Part shown: positions 1 to 6,170 of the stretch, in pieces
How positions within the stretch are numbered: the stretch's first letter is position 1
How the letters are laid out: every line of letters starts with the position of its first letter
Assembly: GCA_002697475.1 (NCBI GenBank)
Contig: NZVW01000175.1
Span: 2,656 to 12,423, forward strand
Source of the DNA: Aquimarina sp.
GTDB lineage: Bacteria > Bacteroidota > Bacteroidia > Flavobacteriales > Flavobacteriaceae
Reading direction: 5' to 3'
Length of the DNA stretch: 9,768 nucleotides
The notes under the pieces: model-generated
The model's input: only the letters and a program-made list of their open reading frames with translations
Told to the model about the DNA's origin: nothing
Database searches by the model: none
Program-made: the position numbers and the translations under genes

Positions 1-96
1 ATTAAAGCCCGCTTACCTAAAGAAATATCTTTGTTTTCATTAAAGTTACAGGAGACCGAAACCTCTTATGCGGAATGGTTTGCTTCGGATAACTAG
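1..96 (+). CDS. 6-carboxytetrahydropterin synthase / PTPS-family protein, C-terminal end (partial)
   Basis: An open frame enters from the left edge and ends at TAG 94-96, giving 31 residues. The end reads LKLQETETSYAEWFASDN. The ET pair followed by a short run with an aromatic residue resembles the C-terminal end of QueD/PTPS proteins, where the Glu helps bind the pterin ring. QueD makes 6-carboxytetrahydropterin from dihydroneopterin triphosphate on the queuosine/deazapurine route. I recall this gene next to an LpxH-type hydrolase gene in Flavobacteria, which fits the neighbour starting 45 bp downstream on the same strand. The catalytic zinc histidines lie outside the window, so the assignment rests on the tail and the context only. 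Confidence 0.6.
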   Translation: MKARLPKEISLFSLKLQETETSYAEWFASDN

Positions 97-141
97 TCAT
101 ATGCTTGCTTTATAGTATCTTTACATCCATAAAATAATAGT

Positions 142-900
142 ATGCAACTTCCTGAGGGAAAAAAAATATATTTTGCCAGCGATAATCATTTAGGAGCTCC
201 TACTAAAGAGAAGAGTTTTCCAAGAGAACAAACATTTGTAAAATGGCTTGACAATGTTAAAAAAGATGCCGCAGCTATTTTTTTATTGGGTGATCTTTTT
301 GATTTCTGGTTTGAGTATAAGACTGTAGTTCCTAAAGGCTTTACCAGGACTTTAGGGAAATTAGCAGAAATTACAGATTCAGGTATACCTATTTATTATT
401 TTGTGGGTAATCATGACTTATGGATGAACGGTTACTTTGAAGAAGAATTAAACATACCCGTATACCATAAACCTAAAGAGTTTACCTTTAATAACACTTC
501 CTTTTTAATCGGTCATGGAGATGGTTTGGGGCCTGGAGATAAGGGATATAAGCGAATGAAAAAGGTATTTACCAATCCTGTTGCTAAATGGTTTTACAGA
601 TGGCTGCATCCGGATCTCGGAGTTAAGCTTGCACAATACCTATCTGTTAAAAATAAACTTATTTCAGGTGATGAAGATGTAACCTTTTTGGGGGAAGAAG
701 ATGAATGGTTGGTACAATACTGTAAACGCAAATTGCAGGATCAACACTGGGATTATTTTGTCTTTGGCCACAGACATTTACCCATGGAGATTCAACTGAA
801 TGAAGCTTCTAAATATATTAATCTGGGAGACTGGATTATACATTACACCTATGCAGTCTTTGACGGTAAAGAATTAATATTAGAGAAGTTTGAGAGCTAG
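142..900 (+). CDS. lpxH: UDP-2,3-diacylglucosamine diphosphatase (LpxH-family metallophosphoesterase)
   Basis: A 252-residue calcineurin-like metallophosphoesterase with all the metal-binding blocks in order: SDNH (13-16), GDLFDFW (50-56), GNHD (89-92), GHGD (124-127) and GHRH (209-212). This order and the length fit the LpxH family, which cleaves UDP-2,3-diacylglucosamine to lipid X and UMP in lipid A synthesis at the inner face of the cytoplasmic membrane. The Asn in SDNH, where many LpxH have Leu, and the middle segment around 130-180 look like the Bacteroidota form. ATG 142 gives a natural N-terminus that runs straight into the first beta strand. It lies 45 bp after the PTPS-like gene and is probably co-transcribed with it. 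The stop TAG shares CTAG with the stop of the convergent ABC gene. A related phosphoesterase of other specificity cannot be excluded. Confidence 0.8.
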   Translation: MQLPEGKKIYFASDNHLGAPTKEKSFPREQTFVKWLDNVKKDAAAIFLLGDLFDFWFEYKTVVPKGFTRTLGKLAEITDSGIPIYYFVGNHDLWMNGYFEEELNIPVYHKPKEFTFNNTSFLIGHGDGLGPGDKGYKRMKKVFTNPVAKWFYRWLHPDLGVKLAQYLSVKNKLISGDEDVTFLGEEDEWLVQYCKRKLQDQHWDYFVFGHRHLPMEIQLNEASKYINLGDWIIHYTYAVFDGKELILEKFES

Positions 901-904
901 CTCT
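893..904. repeat. 12-bp palindrome centred on two overlapping convergent stop codons
   Basis: AGAGCTAGCTCT reads the same on both strands. Its central CTAG (897-900) supplies the TAG stop of lpxH on the plus strand and of the ABC ATPase on the minus strand. An outer pair, GAGAAG (883-888) and CTTCTC (909-914), could lengthen a hairpin in either transcript. No T-run follows on either side, so it is not a typical intrinsic terminator, but it is the only secondary structure at this gene junction. Confidence 0.6.
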
Positions 905-1865
905 TTCTCTTCTCAATAACCTCATCTGAAATCCTTATACCTACCATTTCCGGAGCTGAATACTCCTTAGATGCATTAAAAAAGATAATGGAATTGTCAA
1001 GTACCGCTTCAATCAAATAGTGACCACCGTTAAAATATGCATTTTTAACACGTACTTTAATATCTGAATTATTGTCTATCTGGATTTCATTCGGATATAC
1101 TAATACAGACGTTGTCTCATCTGTATTACGTAAAGATGAAAGTATAATCTCATTCACTTCTCCAAACAAAGAAGCTATATAGTAATCTTTCGGGCTTTGA
1201 TATAATTGTACTGTAGGTTGCTGAGCAATCAATTCTCCTTGCTTAATGACCAATGTTTCATCCGCAAAAGAAAGGATATCTGTTTTATCGTGTGTGGCAG
1301 TGATACTTGTTATATTATTTCTTTTTAAGAAGCGAAATAAGTTTCTGCGTAAAGCACTTCTGCGAAAGTTATCAATGTTGTGAAACGGTTCATCCAGTAA
1401 CAAGAGTTCAGGTTTTTTAGCTAACGCTTTAGCCAAAGCTACCCGCTGCTTTTGTCCGCCGCTGAGATTTTCAATCTTTACATCGGCAAGTTCTTTCATT
1501 TCCACAATATCCAGAAGTTCATCCACTCTTTCTTGTTTGGATTCCTGATCTATATTAGAAAGATATTGCCCTATATTTTCAGCAACTGTTCTATACGCCT
1601 GAAGTTCGAATCCCTGAGAGAGATATTTCATATTTTCTTCTCCCGGCACTAAGTTGTATAATGGTCCCATTAATTGTTTATCACCCCAAAACAATGTACC
1701 GTTGTCAGCATGCAAAAGACCATATATTAGTTTTAATAACGTACTCTTACCACAACCACTCGCCCCAATAAGTGCAACGTGTTTTCCTTTTTCTATGGTA
1801 AAACTAATATTCTTTAAGACCGGTTGCTCATCATAAGCAAAGGTTACATTTTCTACTCTCAGCAT
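897..1865 (-). CDS. ABC transporter ATP-binding protein with a C-terminal TOBE-like domain
   Basis: A 322-residue single ATPase. Visible motifs: Walker A GASGCGKST (34-42), Q-loop Gln84, signature LSGGQKQR (134-141), Walker B LLLLDEP (154-160), D-loop HNID (162-165) and H-loop His192. All catalytic positions are intact. About 80 residues follow the nucleotide-binding domain. The segment around 258-265 (VYPNEIQI) resembles the start of a TOBE domain, as in the CysA/PotA/FbpC-type importers of sulfate, polyamines or iron. No permease or binding-protein gene lies next to it, so the substrate is unknown and the partner must be encoded elsewhere. The start MLRVENVTFAY is the usual beginning of such ATPases, and it sits only 25 bp after the terminator of the upstream oligopeptidase gene. 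The gene overlaps lpxH by 4 bp, tail to tail. Confidence 0.85.
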   Translation of the reverse strand: MLRVENVTFAYDEQPVLKNISFTIEKGKHVALIGASGCGKSTLLKLIYGLLHADNGTLFWGDKQLMGPLYNLVPGEENMKYLSQGFELQAYRTVAENIGQYLSNIDQESKQERVDELLDIVEMKELADVKIENLSGGQKQRVALAKALAKKPELLLLDEPFHNIDNFRRSALRRNLFRFLKRNNITSITATHDKTDILSFADETLVIKQGELIAQQPTVQLYQSPKDYYIASLFGEVNEIILSSLRNTDETTSVLVYPNEIQIDNNSDIKVRVKNAYFNGGHYLIEAVLDNSIIFFNASKEYSAPEMVGIRISDEVIEKRKS

Positions 1866-1870
1866 AATAT

Positions 1871-1878
1871 CAAATATA
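1871..1878 (-). promoter_or_regulatory. Possible -7 box (TATATTTG) before the ABC ATPase gene
   Basis: The minus strand reads TATATTTG, an exact match to the Bacteroidota TAnnTTTG box, 5 bases before the ATG. There is no TTG at the expected -33 distance, since that position falls inside the terminator stem at 1891-1923. If real, the transcript would be nearly leaderless. The alternative is read-through from the oligopeptidase gene. Confidence 0.25.
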
Positions 1879-1890
1879 AAACACTTCCAT

Positions 1891-1923
1891 AAAAAAATCC
1901 GCTTGTATAAAGCGGATTTTTTT
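1891..1923 (-). terminator. Intrinsic terminator after the prolyl oligopeptidase gene
   Basis: A perfect 13-bp inverted repeat (AAAAAAATCCGCT at 1891-1903 and AGCGGATTTTTTT at 1911-1923) encloses a 7-base loop. The GC-rich core AATCCGCT is flanked by A and T runs, so a U-tract follows the stem in either direction. It lies 13 bp after the oligopeptidase stop codon and should end that transcript before the ABC gene. Confidence 0.85.
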
Positions 1924-1936
1924 ATCTGGGGAAAAG

Positions 1937-4105
1937 TTATCCTTTTAGTTGTTCTGTTACTTTTTCTGGTAGCACTTCATATCCCATATTATAAAGCGTA
2001 AATCCAAAAATGTCCGCATATTGTTCAATGGTTTTGCTTACCGGAGTTCCAGCTCCGTGTCCAGCATTTGTTTCTATCCGTATAAGAACCGGATTAGTTC
2101 CTTCTTGCTTTTCCTGTAGCTCAGCTGCGAACTTAAACGAATGTGCCGGCACTACTCTATCATCGTGATCTCCTGTAGTTACTAAAGTAGCAGGATAAGA
2201 AACTCCTTCCTTAACATTATGAACAGGAGAATAACCCTTCAGATAATTAAACATCTGAGCATCATCCTGTGCAGTACCATAATCATAAGCCCATCCAGCA
2301 CCCGCTGTAAATGTATGGTATCTTAACATATCCAATACTCCTACTGCAGGTAAAGCCACTTTCATTAAATCTGGTCGCTGTGTCATCGTAGCACCCACTA
2401 ATAAGCCTCCGTTAGATCCTCCACGTATAGCAAGATAATCTCTGGATGTATATTTATTATCTATTAGATATTCCGCAGCGGCAATAAAATCGTCAAAAAC
2501 ATTCTGTTTTTGCATTTTAGTACCCGCATTGTGCCATTTCTTACCATATTCTCCTCCTCCTCTTAGGTTAGGTACTGCATAGATGCCTCCTTGTTCCATC
2601 CATACAGCATTTGCTATACTAAAGGAAGGAGTAAGACTAACGTTAAATCCTCCGTATCCATATAATATGGTAGGGTTTTTACCATTCAGTTCAACACCTT
2701 TTTTATGCGTAATAATCATTGGAATTTTGGTACCATCCTTTGAGTTATAAAAGACCTGCTTACTTTCATAATTTTCAGGATTGAAATCTATTTCAGGTTT
2801 ACGGTATAACTCAGAGGTACCTTTTTCAATATTGTACTTATAAATACTCCCTGGAGTTTTATAATTCGTAAAGCTGTAATATAGTTCCTTTTCTTCCTTC
2901 TTAGCACCAAAACCTCCGGCACTTCCCACTCCCGGTAACTTTACTTCTCTTACCAATTTACCGCTATAATCATATTGTAACACTTTAGAAACGGCATCAA
3001 CCATATACTCAGCAAAGAAATAACCTCCACCTTTATTAGGGCTTAATACGTTTTCAGTCTCCGGAATGAAATCCACCCAGTTATCCGGAGTTGGATTAGC
3101 CGCATCCACTGTTACAATTTTTTGATTTGGTGCGTCAAGGTTTGTTACTATGAACAATTTAGAACCTTCATTTTCCATGATATAACTATCACTATCGGTA
3201 TGATCTAAAATCGTAATAAGTTTACTATTTGGTTTAGACAGGTCTTTGATAAATAATTTATTCCCGGAAGTAGATACACTTGCCGAAATGATAAGAAAAC
3301 GGTCATCCTCTGACACAGAAGCTCCAATATATCGGTGTTTTTCTTCTGGTGTACCTCCAAAGATTAATTTATCCTCCTTTTGAGAAGTTCCTAACTTATG
3401 ATAGTATACTTTATGCTGATCTGTCATCGCAGATAATTCACTCCCTTTTGGTTTATCATAACTGGAATAATAGAATCCTTCGTTACCCAGCCAGGAAATT
3501 CCTGAGAATTTAACGTCAACCAATGTGTCCTCAACAATTTCTTTAGTCTCTGCATCTTTGATAATAACCTTTCTCCAGTCACTTCCTCCTTCAGAAATTG
3601 AGTAGGCAGCCAATTTTCCGTTTTTTGAAAAACTAACTCCGCTTAAAGATGTTGTACCATCCTCACTAAAGGTGTTTGGATCCAGGAAAACCTCTGGCTC
3701 GTCTCCTTCATTTTTAAATCGATATAAAACATATTGATTCTGTAGTCCATCATTTTTATAAAAATAAGTGTAATCACCTTCTTTAAAAGGAGATCCTACT
3801 TTTTCATAATTCCAAAGGTCAGAAAGTCTTTTTTTAAGATCCTCCCTAAAAGGAATTTGCTCTAAATAATCAAATGTTACTTTGTTTTGTGTTTTAACCC
3901 ACTCCTCAGTCTCCTCACTGCGGTCATCCTCCAACCACCTATAAGGGTCTTTTACTTCAGTCCCGAAGTAGTTGTCGACTGTATCTACTTTTTTAGTTTC
4001 CGGATAGTTCAATTGAATTTCATTTTTAGCGATTTCCTCTTTAACTTCTTGCTTACAAGCTATAAAAGAAGCTATTATACTTAAGGATATTACAGTTTTT
4101 TTCAT
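1937..4105 (-). CDS. Prolyl oligopeptidase family serine peptidase (S9A), predicted lipoprotein
   Basis: Cleaves after proline in short peptides. Using ATG 4105 the protein has 722 residues. It begins with a lipoprotein signal (Lys-Lys, a hydrophobic run, then SFIAC with the lipid-attached Cys17), followed by an acidic/basic linker, the S9 N-terminal region with DPYRWLED (53-60), a seven-bladed propeller region to about residue 440, and an alpha/beta hydrolase domain. The nucleophile is in GGSNGG (Ser564). The catalytic Asp lies in the DHDDRVV block (about 648/649), and His683 is in AGHGAG. All three are present, so an active enzyme is expected, anchored in the envelope facing the periplasm or cell surface. 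An upstream in-frame GTG at 4129 would add eight residues before the signal peptide and overlaps the likely promoter box, so the ATG is preferred. It lies between the asd gene and the ABC gene, with its own terminator. Confidence 0.93.
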   Translation of the reverse strand: MKKTVISLSIIASFIACKQEVKEEIAKNEIQLNYPETKKVDTVDNYFGTEVKDPYRWLEDDRSEETEEWVKTQNKVTFDYLEQIPFREDLKKRLSDLWNYEKVGSPFKEGDYTYFYKNDGLQNQYVLYRFKNEGDEPEVFLDPNTFSEDGTTSLSGVSFSKNGKLAAYSISEGGSDWRKVIIKDAETKEIVEDTLVDVKFSGISWLGNEGFYYSSYDKPKGSELSAMTDQHKVYYHKLGTSQKEDKLIFGGTPEEKHRYIGASVSEDDRFLIISASVSTSGNKLFIKDLSKPNSKLITILDHTDSDSYIMENEGSKLFIVTNLDAPNQKIVTVDAANPTPDNWVDFIPETENVLSPNKGGGYFFAEYMVDAVSKVLQYDYSGKLVREVKLPGVGSAGGFGAKKEEKELYYSFTNYKTPGSIYKYNIEKGTSELYRKPEIDFNPENYESKQVFYNSKDGTKIPMIITHKKGVELNGKNPTILYGYGGFNVSLTPSFSIANAVWMEQGGIYAVPNLRGGGEYGKKWHNAGTKMQKQNVFDDFIAAAEYLIDNKYTSRDYLAIRGGSNGGLLVGATMTQRPDLMKVALPAVGVLDMLRYHTFTAGAGWAYDYGTAQDDAQMFNYLKGYSPVHNVKEGVSYPATLVTTGDHDDRVVPAHSFKFAAELQEKQEGTNPVLIRIETNAGHGAGTPVSKTIEQYADIFGFTLYNMGYEVLPEKVTEQLKG

Positions 4106-4128
4106 GATGAATATGTAAGATTGATTCA

Positions 4129-4136
4129 CAAAACTA
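4129..4136 (-). promoter_or_regulatory. Candidate -7 box (TAGTTTTG) for the prolyl oligopeptidase gene
   Basis: On the minus strand TAGTTTTG matches TAnnTTTG exactly. It would place transcription start about 15-20 bases before ATG 4105. The -33 element is poor: only TTTC at 4156-4153, 16 bases upstream. The position supports the ATG start rather than the GTG at 4129. Confidence 0.35.
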
Positions 4137-4383
4137 TTAAAAGAAGCTCTTGGAAATGCTAAAGAAAATATAAAAAAGACTGTCCCACTGAATCTTTATG
4201 AAAGAAAATCCTATGTTTTCTATCATAGTACTTTGGGGTTTAGTACTATTTTAAAAGTTTCAATACGGACAGTCAGAATTTTCTGTAAGAAACGAAAAAA
4301 ATCAATTCAAGAAAAGCTTTTTTTGATCTTGCTAACACTTTAGCAATCAGTTTTATGCAATCGGGAGATTTATTAAAAATAAA
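4137..4383. other. Gene-free interval with an imperfect terminal inverted repeat and inner hairpins
   Basis: This is most of a 332-bp gap between asd and the oligopeptidase gene. It holds no convincing gene. GACTGTCC (4178-4185) recurs inverted as GGACAGTC (4267-4274). With one gap the similarity continues inward for about 7 more bases (CACTGAA against GTATTGAA). Midway lies a hairpin, ATAGTACT (4225-4232) and AGTACTAT (4242-4249), with a 9-base loop. A second small hairpin, TTGCTA/TAGCAA, is at 4329-4346. The layout could be a tiny palindromic element or MITE-like remnant, a regulatory RNA structure, or chance. No transposase fragment was recognised. Confidence 0.4.
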
Positions 4384-4411
4384 AATCCTCTCCTAAGTTA
4401 AGGAGAGGATT
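4371..4411 (-). terminator. Intrinsic terminator after asd
   Basis: An 11-bp perfect stem, AATCCTCTCCT (4384-4394) and AGGAGAGGATT (4401-4411), has a 6-base loop. Read on the minus strand it is followed by a T-rich tail (4385-4371). It lies 27 bp after the asd stop codon and separates asd from the oligopeptidase gene. Confidence 0.85.
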
Positions 4412-4437
4412 AAAATTAATATGCTAAGGTTGGTTAT

Positions 4438-5430
4438 TTAGCCTATCAATTTATGTTTTGCCAGATACTCTGCTATTTGAACTGCATTAGTAGCCGCTCC
4501 TTTTCTTAAATTGTCAGATACAATCCACATGTTTAAGGCGTTTTCTGTGGAGTGATCTCTGCGAATTCTGCCTACAAAAACATCATCTTTACCCTGAGCA
4601 TAAATTGGCATCGGGTACGTATTTGTATCTGTATTATCCTGAACTGTAACTCCATCTGTTTCGCTAAGTAGCTTACGAACTTCGCTTTCATCAAAATCAT
4701 TATCAAACTGTACATTAACACTTTCGCTATGCCCTCCAACTACAGGTATTCTAATTGCCGTAGCAGTTACAGCAATAGTTCTGTCATCAAGGATTTTTTG
4801 AGTTTCATTAACCAATTTCATTTCTTCTTTGGTATAACCATTTTCCTGAAAGACATCACAATGCGGAATTGCATTTCTGTGAATTGGATAAGGGTACGCC
4901 ATTTCTCCTTTCTCTCCCTTATATTCATTTTCTAATTGTTGAACTGCTTTGACACCAGTCCCGGTAATAGACTGGTAGGTAGAAACCACCACTCTTTTTA
5001 TACCATATTTTTTGTGTAGCGGAGCTAAGGCTACTACCATTTGTATCGTAGAACAGTTAGGATTAGCAATGATTTTATCCTCTTTAGTTAGTGAGGAAGC
5101 ATTAATCTCAGGCACTACAAGTTTCTTAGTAGGATCCATCCTCCACGCAGAGGAATTATCAATTACTGTCACTCCGGCATCTGCAAATTTTGGTGCCCAC
5201 TCCGTAGATGTACTACCGCCTGCAGAGAACAGAGCCACATCAGGCTTCATCTCTACTGCAGTGGATAATCCTACAATTTCATAATCTTTACCATTATAAG
5301 TAACTTTTTTACCTACAGATCGCTCTGAAGCTACAGGTATCAATTCTGTTATTGGAAAATTTCGTTCTTCAAGAACTTTGAGCATTACTGTACCCACTAA
5401 GCCTGTGGCACCTACAACTGCAACTTTCAT
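4438..5430 (-). CDS. asd: Aspartate-semialdehyde dehydrogenase
   Basis: Reduces aspartyl phosphate to aspartate semialdehyde with NADPH, the branch point to diaminopimelate/lysine, threonine and methionine. The 330-residue protein starts with the nucleotide-binding loop GATGLVG (7-13). It carries the catalytic cysteine in NPNCSTIQ (Cys126), the YQSITGTG segment (152-159), and the substrate and catalytic positions in RIPVVGGHSE (Arg227, His234). Length and motif order match the Gram-positive/Bacteroidota-type ASADH rather than the longer E. coli type. The ATG start directly precedes the first beta strand of the Rossmann fold. It is flanked by terminators on both sides (after mscL and after itself), so it is probably a single-gene transcript with its own promoter in the 226-bp upstream gap. 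Confidence 0.96.
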   Translation of the reverse strand: MKVAVVGATGLVGTVMLKVLEERNFPITELIPVASERSVGKKVTYNGKDYEIVGLSTAVEMKPDVALFSAGGSTSTEWAPKFADAGVTVIDNSSAWRMDPTKKLVVPEINASSLTKEDKIIANPNCSTIQMVVALAPLHKKYGIKRVVVSTYQSITGTGVKAVQQLENEYKGEKGEMAYPYPIHRNAIPHCDVFQENGYTKEEMKLVNETQKILDDRTIAVTATAIRIPVVGGHSESVNVQFDNDFDESEVRKLLSETDGVTVQDNTDTNTYPMPIYAQGKDDVFVGRIRRDHSTENALNMWIVSDNLRKGAATNAVQIAEYLAKHKLIG

Positions 5431-5470
5431 CTATTTTTTAGTTATGTGTGGTTAATCAAATTGGTATTTA

Positions 5471-5505
5471 CAAAAATCGTATATCTTATGATAAACAGTG
5501 GCAAA
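5471..5505 (-). promoter_or_regulatory. Weak candidate promoter for asd
   Basis: On the minus strand TTTG (5505-5502) is followed after 23 bases by GATTTTTG (5478-5471), one mismatch from TAnnTTTG. It would give a leader of about 35 bases. The gap lies between the mscL terminator and asd, so some promoter is expected here, but this one is only a best guess. Confidence 0.3.
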
Positions 5506-5582
5506 TGTGCATATAAAATTTTAAGTTATGTTTATTTTTAACGATATAATTCCCATTTTAAACATTTGGTTAAATATTAAAC

Positions 5583-5609
5583 AAAAAAGAACCGCTCTGA
5601 TGAGCGGTT
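5583..5609 (-). terminator. Intrinsic terminator after mscL
   Basis: An 8-bp GC-rich stem, AACCGCTC (5590-5597) and GAGCGGTT (5602-5609), has a TGAT loop. On the minus strand it is followed by C and six Ts (5588-5583). It lies 47 bp after the mscL stop codon. Confidence 0.8.
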
Positions 5610-5656
5610 TAAGTTAGAATATATAGTATAGCGGTAGCTATAGATAAATCATAACG

Positions 5657-6067
5657 TTATTGCTTTTTTAGCAAGTCTCTTATTTCTGCTAAAAGCTCTA
5701 CTTGTGAAGGTCCTGTAACAGGAGCAGGCTCATCTTTCTTCTTCTGTGTTTTTTCGTAAGCCTTTAATACCATAAAAATACAAAAACCAATAATAACAAA
5801 GTCAATTACGGTTTGTATAAATGAACCATAGTTGATAGTAACAGCTTCTACAGCCTCACCTGCCGCATTTGTTGTTGCTTCCTTAAGAATAACTTTTAGT
5901 TCTGTAAAATCCACTCCACCAAGGGCAAGACCTATAGGAGGCATTAGTACATCATTAGTAAATGATGTTACAATTTTACCGAAAGCTCCGCCTACAATAA
6001 CTGCAGTAGCCAGATTAACAATGTCGCCTTTCATTAAAAAGGCTCTGAAATCTTTAAAAAATCCCAT
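5657..6067 (-). CDS. mscL: Large-conductance mechanosensitive channel MscL
   Basis: Homopentameric inner-membrane channel that opens under high membrane tension to release solutes on hypo-osmotic shock. The 136 residues match the E. coli length. They show the N-terminal amphipathic helix (GFFKDFRAFLMKGD), a first membrane helix with the small-residue pattern of the pore (NLATAVIVGGAFGKIV, 18-33), the LMPPIG turn, a periplasmic loop, a second membrane helix (about 84-103), and a charged linker leading to the C-terminal helix ELLAEIRDLLKKQ that forms the cytoplasmic bundle. The gene lies 103 bp after alr on the same strand with no strong terminator between them, so read-through from tdk-alr is possible. 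A strong terminator follows. Confidence 0.96.
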   Translation of the reverse strand: MGFFKDFRAFLMKGDIVNLATAVIVGGAFGKIVTSFTNDVLMPPIGLALGGVDFTELKVILKEATTNAAGEAVEAVTINYGSFIQTVIDFVIIGFCIFMVLKAYEKTQKKKDEPAPVTGPSQVELLAEIRDLLKKQ

Positions 6068-6106
6068 ACTATTGAATTTAGATGATTAGATATCCGAATT
6101 TAGCAA

Positions 6107-6140
6107 AAAATCTATTATCTTTTTCATCCAATTCTCACAA
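6107..6140 (-). promoter_or_regulatory. Weak candidate promoter for mscL
   Basis: On the minus strand TTG (6140-6138) precedes TAGATTTT (6114-6107) by 23 bases, with one mismatch to TAnnTTTG. The alr-mscL gap of 103 bp leaves room for a promoter. A short hairpin without a T-tract (TTATTC 6151-6156, GAATAA 6160-6165) lies upstream and would not terminate efficiently. Confidence 0.25.
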
Positions 6141-6170
6141 GTTATTGTCATTATTCGGTGAATAACAGGT

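Noticed and set aside
4198..4254. An 18-codon hydrophobic frame (MKENPMFSIIVLWGLVLF) inside the asd-oligopeptidase gap.
   Set aside because: It is very short, overlaps the central hairpin of the inverted-repeat interval, and has no neighbour or motif supporting a small protein. Chance is the simpler explanation.
4301..4327. A possible hairpin with a run of Ts (around AAAAGCTTTTTTT) between the inverted-repeat interval and the asd terminator.
   Set aside because: The stem is mostly A-T pairs with a wobble and no GC core, and a much better terminator for asd lies at 4384-4411.
5012..5284. A 90-codon plus-strand frame antisense to asd.
   Set aside because: It is a shadow of the well-supported asd coding frame, with no recognisable protein features. 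Other antisense frames over the ABC, oligopeptidase, mscL, alr, tdk and rsmI genes were dropped for the same reason.
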